A stretch of 64,000 nt of DNA from a virus, in IMG/VR virus record IMGVR_UViG_3300024333_000007, positions 1-64,000 of that record; one strand, written 5' to 3'. Positions 1 through 8,490 of this stretch are shown here, one piece after another. A program made the position numbers and the translations under genes. The notes beneath the pieces were generated by a model, which was not told where the DNA came from, did not search any database, and saw only the letters and a program-made list of their open reading frames with translations. Numbering within the stretch: position 1 is the first letter of the stretch; each line of letters begins with the position of its first letter.

Positions 1-1
1 T

Positions 2-706
2 ATCCTGTCACATCTAAGAAAGAAAAATATGTGTGCTCCACCATTGCTACAGGGTTACCAAATGGGTTATGATGCCGCTTATGTAAAAGAACCACAAGTA
101 GGAATATATAATTGGGTATTGGATATAGATGTAATGAGTGAATACCCAACTGCTATTATTGCTCTTAATATGAGCACCGAAACCTACTTTGGTAAAATAT
201 TGGGTTTAAAGGAAGATGAAATCATAGAGCACACTGCCAATAAAAACTTTCCGCCATTTAAAATAAAAAGAAATAATAATGATATATTTTATGATAGTGA
301 TAAAGTGGCAATATTTAATAAAGCACTTAAAGTAGGTAAATTTACTATTGCACCAAACGGCGCAATATTTACTACTAATAAAACCGGTATCATATCTGAA
401 ATTGAATATAACTTGTTTATCCAAAGACAACAAACTAAAAAAGAAATGTTGTCATTAGAAAAAGATGGCCAAAATAAAGACTTGGTTGACCAACTGGATA
501 GATTGCAAAATGCACAAAAAACTATATTAAATTCTATATATGGTATCATGGCCACTCCATATTCGCGATATGCCAATGTTGATATTGCCGAGGCTATTAC
601 AGCATGTGGCAGACATGTCATAAAATCTAGCGAAGGCTATATAAATGACATTTTAAATAATCCGAATCAAGAATTAAAAACTATTTTGGATGAATTAAGA
701 TCATGA
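2..706 (+). CDS. Family B DNA polymerase, fragment carrying motifs A and B (5' end outside window)
   Basis: Replicative DNA polymerase palm and fingers. The frame is open back to base 2, so the exonuclease domain and N-terminus lie upstream of the window; the Met at 29 is internal. Motif A is visible as DIDVMSEYPTAIIALNMSTE (family B consensus DxxSLYPSII) and motif B as KTILNSIYGIMATPYSRYA (consensus KxxxNSxYG). The ORF stops just after the fingers helix, before motif C, which is encoded by a separate ORF at 1319-2176. The stop overlaps the next start (ATGA). This is a split polymerase: the two parts join with no conserved segment missing. Assignment is secure; whether the parts act as a two-chain enzyme is inference. 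Confidence 0.93.
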   Translation: MLSHLRKKNMCAPPLLQGYQMGYDAAYVKEPQVGIYNWVLDIDVMSEYPTAIIALNMSTETYFGKILGLKEDEIIEHTANKNFPPFKIKRNNNDIFYDSDKVAIFNKALKVGKFTIAPNGAIFTTNKTGIISEIEYNLFIQRQQTKKEMLSLEKDGQNKDLVDQLDRLQNAQKTILNSIYGIMATPYSRYANVDIAEAITACGRHVIKSSEGYINDILNNPNQELKTILDELRS

Positions 707-963
707 AAATCATGTGTTGTGATTTGTGTCATGGTGTAATTCCCATGACACAAATCACAAAAAAATGCAAATGTGGTAATATATCAGGTAAATATAAAAA
801 AGATGGGCGTCATGCTATTGTATCAGTAAGGGAGATTAAAAGATGTAGGGTAATTGGTATCCATAATAGTGTAAGATATGGTTTACATGATAATGGTGAT
901 TGTTGGATTATTAATTGGAATGATGATAGATTAGAAACAAAAATTAGGGGTGGAGTACTATGA
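703..963 (+). CDS. Small Cys-rich (zinc-ribbon-like) protein inserted in the split polymerase gene
   Basis: An 86-aa protein of unknown function whose start overlaps the polymerase stop as ATGA, indicating translational coupling. The N-terminus has two cysteine pairs (CCDLC at residues 5-9 and CKCG near 22-25), suggesting a small zinc-binding knuckle, followed by a basic, beta-rich tail. It lies between the motif A/B and motif C parts of the polymerase. It has no LAGLIDADG, GIY-YIG or HNH signature that I can see, so it is not an obvious homing endonuclease. Confidence 0.6.
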   Translation: MKIMCCDLCHGVIPMTQITKKCKCGNISGKYKKDGRHAIVSVREIKRCRVIGIHNSVRYGLHDNGDCWIINWNDDRLETKIRGGVL

Positions 964-978
964 AACCGGAGGCACAAA

Positions 979-1326
979 ATGCTTATACTAATCTTGGTAT
1001 TACTACTATTTCCTTGTTCAAGTTTTGTATTTGCAATGGAATCAGTAACAGTAACTGCTTATTGTATGAACAAACAAAAAACCGCATCAGGAAAAACAGT
1101 TAAACATGGCCATATTGCGGTATCACATGACCTATTCAAAAAAGGTTGGAAATTTGGCAAAAAAATAGAAGTAAGAGGAATTGGGATATTTGTTATAGAA
1201 GACAAAATGCACCGAAGAAAAACAAAATCACTTGATGTATATATGAGTAGCCAAAAAAAAGCAAAAATATTTGGTAAGCGAAAAATGTTTGCCAGACTAG
1301 TTGATAATGAGATAAGAGTTGACTAA
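979..1326 (+). CDS. Secreted 3D-domain (double-psi beta-barrel) protein
   Basis: A 115-aa protein with a strong Shine-Dalgarno (GGAGG, 963-979 region) and an N-terminal hydrophobic signal (MLILILVLLLFPCSSFVFA, residues 1-19). The remainder matches the 3D/RlpA-like fold: VTVTAYC, then a Ser/Gly-rich loop, HIAVSHDLF, the FGKKIEVRGIGIFVIEDK strand pair and SLDVYM. In that family the acidic residues sit in a peptidoglycan-cleaving or binding barrel. It probably acts in the periplasm or cell wall. It is the second gene inserted between the polymerase halves and overlaps the following ORF by 8 nt. Catalytic activity is not shown by the sequence. Confidence 0.6.
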   Translation: MLILILVLLLFPCSSFVFAMESVTVTAYCMNKQKTASGKTVKHGHIAVSHDLFKKGWKFGKKIEVRGIGIFVIEDKMHRRKTKSLDVYMSSQKKAKIFGKRKMFARLVDNEIRVD

Positions 1327-2176
1327 AGATTTTGTATTATATATTGATACTGATTCAATCTTCTATTCCATAGAAGATTGGATTGGTTATCATATTGGAT
1401 TGGAAAAATGGAACAATCTTGATGATTTGGCAAAAATATCTGTATGCAAAAGGATATCTAAAATAGTTGTTAATCATGTTAATACACGAATTTATGATAA
1501 TGTTCAGCTAAAACACTTTAATTCACGTAAGGATTTCAAGTTCATTTTTGAACAGGAAATTATAGCAAGAGCAGCACTATTTGTAGCCAAGAAGAAATAT
1601 GGTATGAGTATTGTTGATAAAAATGGTATAGAGAAAGATAATGAGATATTTGTACGTGGTTTAGAAATAGTACAATCATCTACCCCTAGAGCTATTAAAC
1701 CACTAATTAACAATATCATGGGTATGGTTTTATCTGGCGTATCGGATAAAGAAATTTCACAAATAATAAAAAGAGATAAGAAGGAACTAGTCAATGCCAA
1801 ACCAGATGAAATATCAGTAAATATTGGGGCCAACAATTTATCCAAATATATTATCAGTGGTGAGCCAACCAAAGGCGCACCTTGGCATATAAAGGGTATA
1901 AATAATTATCATAAGATGCTCAATAGCCTTGGTTTATCTTCAAAATATCCACAAATAAAAGGTGTCGGAGAAAAGGTTAAAGTAGTTTACATTTCAAAAC
2001 CAAATAAGTATAATGTAGATAATATATCGTTTTTAAAATGGCCAATAGAATTTGATATTAAAATTGACTATAAAGAAATGATTGAAAGGTTCTATGTTAA
2101 AAAAATAGAAAAATTGCTTAAACCTATCAATAAAACAGAATTATTGAACAGCAATATAATAGATTTATTTGGGTAA
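1319..2176 (+). CDS. Family B DNA polymerase, C-terminal fragment (motif C and thumb)
   Basis: A 285-aa ORF beginning with a TTG codon and opening directly with motif C (FVLYIDTDSIF; consensus YxDTDS, supplying catalytic aspartates). It continues through the palm and thumb, including a KKKYGM segment typical of family B enzymes. Appended to the 2-706 fragment it restores a continuous palm, so the gene is split at the short linker between the fingers helix and motif C. No ATG fits upstream; TTG at 1319 is the first plausible start. Separate translation of the catalytic aspartates would require the two chains to assemble. T4-like phages with split gene 43 are known precedents. Confidence 0.9.
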   Translation: MTKDFVLYIDTDSIFYSIEDWIGYHIGLEKWNNLDDLAKISVCKRISKIVVNHVNTRIYDNVQLKHFNSRKDFKFIFEQEIIARAALFVAKKKYGMSIVDKNGIEKDNEIFVRGLEIVQSSTPRAIKPLINNIMGMVLSGVSDKEISQIIKRDKKELVNAKPDEISVNIGANNLSKYIISGEPTKGAPWHIKGINNYHKMLNSLGLSSKYPQIKGVGEKVKVVYISKPNKYNVDNISFLKWPIEFDIKIDYKEMIERFYVKKIEKLLKPINKTELLNSNIIDLFG

Positions 2177-2236
2177 TACTAATATGATTACTAATGTTAA
2201 TATTAAATTTAAATTAGTAATTTGTATAGTAGTAAA

Positions 2237-2356
2237 ATGATTAAAACAGGTAAGAATTTAGTAGTAAAAGGCAATTATGATTTACGTAGTACACCAATAG
2301 AAGAACTACCAGATAATGTTAGTATTGGTGGCAATTTGTATATTACTAAAGAGTAA
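2237..2356 (+). pseudogene. Truncated leucine-rich-repeat-like gene remnant
   Basis: A 39-codon reading frame encodes one unit of the repeat seen at 8697-9359 and 51771-52112 (NLVVKGNYDL then PIEELPDNVSIGGNL). Its TAA at 2354-2356 falls where the intact copies have a CAA (ITKE-stop-YK versus NKEQYK), so it looks like a nonsense mutation. Degraded tail sequence continues to about 2400 before the next gene. Confidence 0.65.
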
Positions 2357-2418
2357 TATAAAACATTTGATAGTTTGTATATTACCAAAAAAACAATTAA
2401 AAGAAAGGATGGAAACTT

Positions 2419-2793
2419 ATGATAATATATGAACATTATAAACCAAAAAGAAATAAGGACATACTTCTTATCGAAATAGAAGACTTTAAAACGGACAAAT
2501 TTTTAGGTAATACTACAATTGATTACACAAATAATTCTACAATAAAACTCATTGATAACAAATTTTATTGTATATATAATTTACAATATCTAGACTTAAA
2601 TAACACTATGGAAATAATAAAATGCTGCGATAATAAATATAAGAATATAAAAAAGAATATAATAATATTTGCTTGTGAAGTTTATAATTACAATAAATTA
2701 AATAGTATCATAACTAAATTATTTGAGATTATTCCAGAAACAAAAGAACCAGAAGACATAGTTAAAGTGAAAGGAGTTAGAGGAATTCTATAG
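2419..2793 (+). CDS. Hypothetical protein, 124 aa
   Basis: An AT-rich gene with a good ribosome-binding site (AAAGGATGG upstream of ATG 2419). No family recognised. The protein is acidic/basic mixed, rich in Asn, Ile and Lys, with no membrane segment or Cys motif beyond a single CC. It ends with TAG. It follows the decayed repeat gene and precedes the GC-rich island. Confidence 0.7.
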   Translation: MIIYEHYKPKRNKDILLIEIEDFKTDKFLGNTTIDYTNNSTIKLIDNKFYCIYNLQYLDLNNTMEIIKCCDNKYKNIKKNIIIFACEVYNYNKLNSIITKLFEIIPETKEPEDIVKVKGVRGIL

Positions 2794-2798
2794 GGGTT

Positions 2799-2831
2799 CC
2801 CAGGCCCGTTCTACCTGGTTATCTATCCAGG
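2799..2831 (+). promoter_or_regulatory. Alternative hairpins in leader of the 2850 ORF
   Basis: Three complementary elements follow one another: CCCAGG (2799-2804), CCTGG (2814-2818) and CCAGG (2827-2831). The middle one can pair with either flank, giving mutually exclusive stem-loops just before the AAGGAG ribosome-binding site of the 2850 ORF. Function is inference. Confidence 0.3.
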
Positions 2832-2849
2832 GACAAGGAGAAGTAAACG

Positions 2850-3230
2850 ATGAACTGCTCTATATCAGTATGCTTTCTACTGGTGGCCCTTGGGGTCTTG
2901 GTACTTGCCCTTATTATTTTTGTATGTAACGCCCACAGAGCATGGGCTTATATGGTTGGCATCACAATGAATGCCAACGCAGGCAAAACAATCAGAGTAT
3001 GCACTGCAAATCAAGCACTCGCTTGCGCCGTCTTCGGCCTCCACAGCAGGTGTATTCATACAGGTTCTATCTCCTCTCTATATTTCGCGCACTCGCCTTT
3101 ATACGGTTTGTGCCAGGCCAGGGAAACCTTGTGTTTCCGGTTAATCGTCACACAGAGGACATCGGCAGCGGCCCAGACTGCGGGGGGCGCATCACAAGGG
3201 GTTTCGCTGAAATGGATTGTGTCGGCATGA
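2850..3230 (+). CDS. Membrane-protein ORF interrupted by the antisense GC-rich island
   Basis: The start is convincing: AAGGAGAAGTAAACG then ATG. Residues 4-27 form a clear transmembrane helix (CFLLVALGVLVLALIIFVC). After about residue 33 the frame merely reads antisense through the minus-strand island genes (3059-2877, 3376-3056), so residues beyond roughly 2945 are unlikely to be native. I interpret this as the 5' end of a resident small membrane-protein gene whose 3' part was replaced by the island. A real read-through product cannot be excluded. Confidence 0.35.
   Translation: MNCSISVCFLLVALGVLVLALIIFVCNAHRAWAYMVGITMNANAGKTIRVCTANQALACAVFGLHSRCIHTGSISSLYFAHSPLYGLCQARETLCFRLIVTQRTSAAAQTAGGASQGVSLKWIVSA
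2877..3059 (-). CDS. Cys-cluster protein, truncated paralogue at island edge
   Basis: Its start overlaps the stop of the upstream gene as ATGA. Residues 1-39 repeat the N-terminal Cys cluster of the 175-aa neighbour (DGASECLICSAYSDCFAC versus GGADECLICKAYEGNCLAC), a CxxC plus CxxC pattern suggestive of metal binding. The last 20 residues are the reverse reading of the + strand membrane ORF, so the native 3' end has been lost. It marks the left boundary of the GC-rich island. Confidence 0.5.
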   Translation of the reverse strand: MNTPAVEAEDGASECLICSAYSDCFACVGIHCDANHISPCSVGVTYKNNKGKYQDPKGHQ

Positions 3231-3376
3231 TAGCAACGGAGAGCGTCCTTGTGTAGCAGGTGGATGCCCCTAAAGACCTTCTCTATTTCATTTGCGTCCA
3301 TGCTACCAAAGTCGAAGTGCTCCTTCCTAACCAAAGCCTCGTTTACAACCGGCAAGGTGATTTCGTAGCCGCTCAT
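3056..3376 (-). CDS. Unknown island protein, paralogue of the C-terminal domain of the 175-aa neighbour
   Basis: 106 aa; start overlaps the upstream stop (ATGA). It aligns over its length with residues about 70-175 of the preceding gene product: YEITLPVV/YEIILPVA, HKDALRC/HKGIIRR, IHFSETPCDAP/FHFSETPCDVP, LAWHKPYKGECAKYR/LAWHKPRQGECVKYR. The two are tandem duplicates, probably of a small beta-rich domain with a conserved Cys near the end. No family recognised. Codon use is clearly GC-richer than flanking phage genes. Confidence 0.65.
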   Translation of the reverse strand: MSGYEITLPVVNEALVRKEHFDFGSMDANEIEKVFRGIHLLHKDALRCYHADTIHFSETPCDAPPAVWAAADVLCVTINRKHKVSLAWHKPYKGECAKYREEIEPV

Positions 3377-3900
3377 ATTGCTTCCCCCTTCCTATATTTT
3401 ACACACTCGCCCTGGCGCGGTTTATGCCAAGCTAAAGAGATTGGTTTGTCCTTTTCAATTATTACACAGAGTATGCTGGACTTAAGCCAACGCTCATCTG
3501 GAACATCACAAGGAGTCTCACTGAAGTGAAAAATAGAAGTTTTGCCAGCGTTGATCCGTCGAATTATACCTTTGTGTAGTATGTTAACTTGCCTAAAGAC
3601 TGCTGTGACCTCATTTAATGAAGTCATTTTGCTAAAGTCGAAACGTTCCAACCTAAGCGAGTCGCCGTCAGCAACCGGCAGGATGATTTCGTAGTTGCTC
3701 ACGCCATCTCCCATACCCCGGGCCAGTTCGATGCGTTCAACCACAGCGCAGGCGAGGCAGTTCCCCTCGTATGCCTTGCATATCAAGCATTCATCGGCCC
3801 CGCCCTCTGCCTCGGCATTTAGCCACTTGTCCCACTCCTGGGGAGTGGCAACGGCCAAGAGAACGGCTCGTTCTTCGCTAGGAGTGCGCTGCTTAAGCAT
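3373..3900 (-). CDS. Unknown island protein with N-terminal Cys cluster and duplicated C-terminal domain
   Basis: 175 aa. Residues about 33-50 hold the CLICKAYEGNCLAC cluster (two CxxC-like pairs); residues 70-175 hold the domain repeated in the next gene, with FHFSETPCDVP and LAWHKPRQGECVKY. The start overlaps the upstream stop as TAATG, so the four island genes form one translationally coupled operon. Function unknown. GC-rich codons suggest transfer from a different genetic background. Confidence 0.7.
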   Translation of the reverse strand: MLKQRTPSEERAVLLAVATPQEWDKWLNAEAEGGADECLICKAYEGNCLACAVVERIELARGMGDGVSNYEIILPVADGDSLRLERFDFSKMTSLNEVTAVFRQVNILHKGIIRRINAGKTSIFHFSETPCDVPDERWLKSSILCVIIEKDKPISLAWHKPRQGECVKYRKGEAI

Positions 3901-4127
3901 TATTCCTTCACCGGCATCTCGCCGATATGGAATTCAGCGTAGCCCTCACAGTTGCATGGAGCACAATTGCCTATGAACCCTGGGCACTCAGTGAAGTGGC
4001 CCGCCTCGCAGTTATAGATCTCCCCGCATGGAAACAGGTTATCCAACTTACAGGCACACCACTCGCTAAAGAGCCCATCATAGCCGTTGGCCTCTAGCCA
4101 TGCCCCGACAATTTTCATGACTTTCAT
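3900..4127 (-). CDS. Small Cys-rich phage-type protein (MKVMKIVGAWLEANGYDGLF family)
   Basis: About 75 aa from ATG 4127, preceded by CAGGAAGTG; the longer frame to 4166 lacks a ribosome-binding site and overlaps a better upstream ORF. The pattern is an N-terminal helix ending in NGYDGLF, then CACKLDNLFPCG, NCEAGHFTECPG and CAPCNCEGY..FHIG. This is the widespread small phage/prophage protein that uses ordered Cys pairs, probably to bind zinc. Function unknown. First gene of the GC-rich island operon. Confidence 0.7.
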   Translation of the reverse strand: MKVMKIVGAWLEANGYDGLFSEWCACKLDNLFPCGEIYNCEAGHFTECPGFIGNCAPCNCEGYAEFHIGEMPVKE

Positions 4128-4128
4128 A

Positions 4129-4290
4129 TCACTTCCTGTTTTCTTTAACTGTGAAATATTTACCATTGTTAAACCATTTTTTTATTGTTGCTGGATTTGT
4201 TACTGTTACAATTACTTCACCTTGCTGTAATGTTAATTTATCACCATTTGTTTTTATTGCCTTATAATATCTTGTCCAAACATCTTTCAT
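4129..4290 (-). CDS. Small hypothetical protein, 53 aa
   Basis: An AT-rich ORF starting at ATG 4290 and ending one base before the island's first start codon. The predicted product begins MKDVWTRYYKAIKTNGDKL and contains VIVTVTNPATIKKWF, a plausible compact beta/alpha fold. It was too short to be noticed easily but fills an otherwise empty stretch in phage-like codon use. The switch from its AT-rich composition to the GC-rich genes defines the right island boundary near 4127. Confidence 0.5.
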   Translation of the reverse strand: MKDVWTRYYKAIKTNGDKLTLQQGEVIVTVTNPATIKKWFNNGKYFTVKENRK

Positions 4291-4310
4291 ACCAAACAAT
4301 TATAAAAGAA

Positions 4311-4937
4311 CTAAATTTCATATAATCTCCATATCGGCCTAATAGATCTATCTTCTGAAAAACCAATAAAATCATGCTTAAAATGTTTTACCAGATTTTT
4401 AAACATATCTTGACAATGTGCTGTATTAAGGTCTCTATTACAATTATGTCCTTCAAGATAGCATATTCTAAAATCTATATTTTTAAGTAACCAGTAAAGA
4501 TTATAAACACCTATATGCTTAGTAAGTGAAAGTGCAAATACAATATCTATACCTACCTTAAAATAATTGTTGATGTATTTAACAACATCTATTGGCATCA
4601 TAAGATTACCATAAACAAAATCTATCTCAAATCTATTGTATTCTGCCAAAGTTTTAGCACATTCTATGTATTCTCTTTGATATTCAATTCCTAATATATT
4701 TCTTGCGCCACGTCTGTATGCCTCAATCGACATACTACCAAGTTGGCTACCTAGATCTAACACAGACATGCCAGACATATCTTGGGAAATTTGCATTATA
4801 TTATATCTATATAACGTGTCTCTCGTGCCCGGCATATATTCCCCATCAAGATAATATGATTGATATGGTTTACTTCTTTCCTTATAAGGAAACTGTGCCA
4901 AAATTTCTATTTTTTTCTTCAGTTCTTCCCTATCCAA
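4311..4937 (-). CDS. Class I SAM-dependent methyltransferase
   Basis: 208 aa. Motif I is VLDLGSQLGSMS (residues about 59-70), followed by the acidic ribose-binding residue in ILGIEYQREY and a motif II-like segment. The C-terminal third (CYLEGHNCNRDL, FSEDRSIRPIWRLYEI) is family-specific. Substrate unknown. It is the last gene of a minus-strand glycan cluster, two bases from the sugar epimerase gene, so a role in modifying a sugar or capping a glycan is likely but inferred. Confidence 0.75.
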   Translation of the reverse strand: MDREELKKKIEILAQFPYKERSKPYQSYYLDGEYMPGTRDTLYRYNIMQISQDMSGMSVLDLGSQLGSMSIEAYRRGARNILGIEYQREYIECAKTLAEYNRFEIDFVYGNLMMPIDVVKYINNYFKVGIDIVFALSLTKHIGVYNLYWLLKNIDFRICYLEGHNCNRDLNTAHCQDMFKNLVKHFKHDFIGFSEDRSIRPIWRLYEI

Positions 4938-4938
4938 A

Positions 4939-5685
4939 TTAGTGCATCATCCTAATATATGATTCTAACTCGTCCTTCGCAACAAAGGATAAAATTTCTT
5001 TAGCTGGATTAATATCTGATATATTACTTTCTATATTCATATTATTACTATGGTCATATATTATATTATCATATTCCATCATATTAGCAATCTCGTTTAT
5101 GCTTCTGCCCACACCTGTTCCTACATCAACAATAATTTTTTCTTTTCCAAATGCCATTTCTATTGCTTGACATACTTCGGACACATGGATAAAATCTCTT
5201 ATTTGCTCACCATTACCCACTATAACCATCGATTTGTTATTTTTTTTGGCATTTATGAAATTGGCTATAACTGACGTTTTGAGTTCTAGATAATATTCAC
5301 CACCATATACATTAGCAAGCCTTAAGACTGAATGTCCCATTTTTAGTGCCATAGTTTCACAAATAAGCTTCATTATAGCATATTTGCTTGTTGGATATTT
5401 GGCGGCCTGCGAAGATATAAAAATTACCGGAACTTTGGCAAGTCTAAAAATATTTTCAGCACTAAGAACATTATCAACAATAGCGTTATGAAAATCTGTT
5501 TCGCACTGCTGTATTCCGGGCATACCAGCAAGATGAACAACAGTCTTAACTGAGTTAGGAATACTCTTTAAATTTTCCACTCTACAACCAAATACCTTAT
5601 CTACAAGAATAAGATCATACTTCGTAGATAATCTTTTACATAAATTTCGTCCTATATATCCTGCAGAGCCTGTAATCATTATCAT
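4939..5685 (-). CDS. NAD(P)-dependent sugar epimerase/dehydratase (extended SDR)
   Basis: 248 aa. The Rossmann motif GSAGYIG is at residues 6-12, and the catalytic YxxxK appears as YAIMK after SSQAAKYPTSK. It is shorter than typical extended SDRs (about 310-340 aa), with the sugar-binding C-terminal part reduced. It likely converts an NDP-sugar for the adjacent glycosyltransferases. The start overlaps the upstream gene's end (5682-5685), showing coupling. Confidence 0.8.
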   Translation of the reverse strand: MIMITGSAGYIGRNLCKRLSTKYDLILVDKVFGCRVENLKSIPNSVKTVVHLAGMPGIQQCETDFHNAIVDNVLSAENIFRLAKVPVIFISSQAAKYPTSKYAIMKLICETMALKMGHSVLRLANVYGGEYYLELKTSVIANFINAKKNNKSMVIVGNGEQIRDFIHVSEVCQAIEMAFGKEKIIVDVGTGVGRSINEIANMMEYDNIIYDHSNNMNIESNISDINPAKEILSFVAKDELESYIRMMH

Positions 5686-6290
5686 ATTTTTTCTAACTCT
5701 GTTAGATCAATATCCCCATTGAGTTGCATACAATATTCTCTTGTTCTTCTTACATCTACCAGATAACCATTTACCAAATTACCTTCTTTTCTTTCCAAAT
5801 CGCCTATTGCACCTGGATTAGCTTTTATTATACCAGTATCAAGAAATAGGCTTTTAAATTTTTCAAAGTTATATTGACCAGGTGGTAATTTATTAGCATT
5901 TTTCACAAAGTAACCATACATACCTTTATCATCACTATACCAATTTCTAGTAAATATCTTAGATATAACATTTTTAATATGAAAATATCCTATTACTGGA
6001 GGAGACATGTTGCAATATGAAAGTTTTCGTATAATTTCTACTTCATTTACTATACTAATAAGACTGTTAAAAAGAAAATCTGGGCTTTCATTAAGGCATG
6101 ACATTCTTATTTTATCAGCATTTTTCCCTCTTGGCCAAGCTGTGCTTTCAATACAACCTTGAAAAGATAGAATAATCTTTGCTTCTATACTTGGTATCCA
6201 AATACAGTGTTTACCAAGTATAGAATCTTTGTAATTGTTATCCAATATAACATGGTCTGGATAAATGATTATTTCATTATATTTTATCAC
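5682..6290 (-). CDS. Hypothetical protein of the glycan cluster, 202 aa
   Basis: No family recognised. The protein has a central aromatic/Pro-rich stretch (GKHCIWIPSIEAKIILSFQG, STAWPRGKNADK) and a C-terminal LVDVRRTREYCMQLNG segment. No signal peptide or membrane helix. It overlaps the glycosyltransferase gene upstream by 14 nt and the epimerase downstream by 4 nt, so it is co-translated with sugar enzymes and probably acts with them. Confidence 0.6.
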   Translation of the reverse strand: MIKYNEIIIYPDHVILDNNYKDSILGKHCIWIPSIEAKIILSFQGCIESTAWPRGKNADKIRMSCLNESPDFLFNSLISIVNEVEIIRKLSYCNMSPPVIGYFHIKNVISKIFTRNWYSDDKGMYGYFVKNANKLPPGQYNFEKFKSLFLDTGIIKANPGAIGDLERKEGNLVNGYLVDVRRTREYCMQLNGDIDLTELEKI

Positions 6291-7290
6291 AACTAATATC
6301 TTCTATATACAATGGATATATCTTGTTTGTTTTACCATCAAGTATATCTAATACCGCTTTTACTCTATGCTTAGCTGTATGATTATTTTGAACATAATCA
6401 TATCCTTGTTGCCTTATTTTTTCACCAGCTTCTTTATTATCCCGCATATAATACATATATTTATTATACACATCATCCACATCATGTCTATTATACGCAA
6501 CGTAATGAACACCATCTTCAAAAAATAAATCCATAGCTGGCGTATTGTCATGAAAATATAAACCTCTTGCACCTATATATTGAAAAGGTCTTGTATCCAA
6601 ATATCCAGGCACATGAAATCCTTGATGAACACCTAATATGGCCGAAGCACTTACTGCAACTTGTGATGTACAAAATCTTGTATTACCAAATTCTTCAGTA
6701 GGAAAAATTTTCATATCTAATCGTTTTGATAGTTTATCTATAAATTCACGTCTAGCATAATGTAAATGTCCTTCATTTCTATAAGATAAATTACCAGCAA
6801 AAAATATTTGACATCTAAACATATTATCTGATGTTGAGGGCAAAATCTGATTCAGTGCAAAATAAGGAAAATGGATACAACGAACTTTTGTATGTCCTTC
6901 AAAAGATGGATATAAACAAGAGTTAATTAATCCTAAATCTATTATATCTTGTAATGGATAAGGATAACGGGGAACTGTTTTAGCATCACCTTCTTGATAA
7001 ACAATTTTAGTTCCCCATTTTTTTCTGGTTCTTAACAAATTTTCATGTATATGTTCGCGTAATATAGATTCACCACATATATCATTTAAATTCTCACTAA
7101 AGATCATGTGGGTAAACAAAACATCGGGTTTAAAATAATCTATTCTTGCCTTTACATTATCAATATTTAATCTTATTGGTATAGCACAAGCTAAATGTCC
7201 ATTAAGAAAAGCACCTTGCATCATACCCATCAAATAGTACGAAAACCATCTATCAAAATCGCCATATACAGCTATTCTAAGTTGTTTCAT
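6277..7290 (-). CDS. Glycosyltransferase, CgeB/GT-B-like (copy 1)
   Basis: 337 aa. The C-terminal half has the nucleotide-sugar-binding pattern of spore-protein CgeB-like GT-B enzymes: RPFQYIGARGLYFHDN, then FEDGVHYVAYNRHDVDDVYNK and a terminal HTAKHRVKAVLDIL helix. The N-terminal half begins with a Rossmann-like strand (LRIAVYGDFDRWFSYYLMG). It is about 40 percent similar by eye to the neighbour at 7395-8330, so the pair is a tandem duplication. Probably glycosylates virion proteins, phage DNA or a host surface glycan; the target cannot be told. Confidence 0.75.
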   Translation of the reverse strand: MKQLRIAVYGDFDRWFSYYLMGMMQGAFLNGHLACAIPIRLNIDNVKARIDYFKPDVLFTHMIFSENLNDICGESILREHIHENLLRTRKKWGTKIVYQEGDAKTVPRYPYPLQDIIDLGLINSCLYPSFEGHTKVRCIHFPYFALNQILPSTSDNMFRCQIFFAGNLSYRNEGHLHYARREFIDKLSKRLDMKIFPTEEFGNTRFCTSQVAVSASAILGVHQGFHVPGYLDTRPFQYIGARGLYFHDNTPAMDLFFEDGVHYVAYNRHDVDDVYNKYMYYMRDNKEAGEKIRQQGYDYVQNNHTAKHRVKAVLDILDGKTNKIYPLYIEDISCDKI

Positions 7291-7394
7291 TTTTTTTCAA
7301 ATATAACATAGCAGCTAAAGAAGTAATGATTGTAGAAAGATAAGTTTTATATCTTTTTGTTTCTACTGGTATATCATTTTTATTATTTTTATTA

Positions 7395-8330
7395 TTATCT
7401 GATATAATATATCTTATATTCCTTACCTTCTAGTATATTTATCACCTGTCTAATCCTTTCTTTTGACGAATGATATGTTTGGCCATATTTAAATCCTTCT
7501 TTTCGTATTTTAATATTATCTTTATAAGTATTAAATTTATCTATAAAACTTCCTATATTATCACGTTCAAATGATATATAATGAACGCCATCTTCAAATA
7601 CTTTATCTATAGCCGGATGTTTGTCATGAAAATATACTGACCCAGCTCCTATATATTGGTACGGTCTAACATCTTGATAGCCAGATACATTTAGTCCCAT
7701 CTGAAAACCTAATATACCATTAGCCGAAGCTGCAAGTTCTGGGGTTTGGAATCTGGTATTGCCAGATTCCGGCGAAGGAAAGGTTTTTATAGATATTTGT
7801 GATTTAAGTTGTTGAATAAATTTTGCTCTATGTGCGTGATGTTGATTATTTTCCAAACTACCAGTAAAAGCCAAATCACAAGTATATATTGGTGATTTAT
7901 CAGCTATTTTATCCTGATTAAGTGCCATATAGGGCCAATGAAAACATTGTACTCTCCAAATATTATATGCTGGCATTACTGGCCAATGATTTATTAACGC
8001 ATAATCTACTATACTACTAATATTATTAGCAAATCTTGGTTCTACTCGTGCATCACCCGCATGGTAAAATACTTTTATGCCTTTATTTCTACATTTTTTC
8101 AGAATATAAAATAAATGGTCTCTATGTGGTTTATTATCAAATATAGTATGGCAAAGAATAGCATGTGGTTTAAAGAAATTTATTTGTTCCCATATATCAT
8201 ACATACTATTTTTTTCTAATGATACAGATCTAGCTAAACTATTATTTAAATAAACACCTTGTAAAGCACCATACAGAAAATAAGAAGGATAGCTTTCCCA
8301 TTTACCTAATATTACAAATCTATATTGCAT
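7395..8330 (-). CDS. Glycosyltransferase, CgeB/GT-B-like (copy 2)
   Basis: 311 aa and collinear with the 337-aa neighbour: RPYQYIGAGSVYFHDKHPA, VFEDGVHYISFERDNIG, HSSKERIRQVINILEGK, and the N-terminal FVILGKWESYPSYFLYGALQG. Shared GNTRF and YQDVRPYQYIG / YLDTRPFQYIG motifs establish paralogy. The 104-nt gap to copy 1 holds no convincing gene, only an ATG-less 40-codon frame with a hydrophobic stretch. Confidence 0.75.
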   Translation of the reverse strand: MQYRFVILGKWESYPSYFLYGALQGVYLNNSLARSVSLEKNSMYDIWEQINFFKPHAILCHTIFDNKPHRDHLFYILKKCRNKGIKVFYHAGDARVEPRFANNISSIVDYALINHWPVMPAYNIWRVQCFHWPYMALNQDKIADKSPIYTCDLAFTGSLENNQHHAHRAKFIQQLKSQISIKTFPSPESGNTRFQTPELAASANGILGFQMGLNVSGYQDVRPYQYIGAGSVYFHDKHPAIDKVFEDGVHYISFERDNIGSFIDKFNTYKDNIKIRKEGFKYGQTYHSSKERIRQVINILEGKEYKIYYIR

Positions 8331-8331
8331 A

Positions 8332-8479
8332 TTATATCCACTCTGTAATCACTTCTAATTCTTCATCCTCATATGATATATCTTATATAGTAATTTTATT
8401 CTTACAAAAATCTTTTGTAAGTTCAACAAAAATCAAGTTTTTCACTATCTTTTCTTTCATCCAGTATATCTTTAAACAT
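8332..8479 (-). pseudogene. Frameshifted small-gene remnant
   Basis: An ATG at 8479 opens MFKDILDERKDSEKLDF and stops after 18 codons. The next frame continues as VELTKDFCKNKITI, a stop, then DISYEDEELEVITEWI ending just before the glycosyltransferase start. Coding character crosses one frameshift at a T5 run and one TAA, so a short gene has decayed here. Low-confidence reconstruction. Confidence 0.4.
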
Positions 8480-8490
8480 TTTCCACCAAA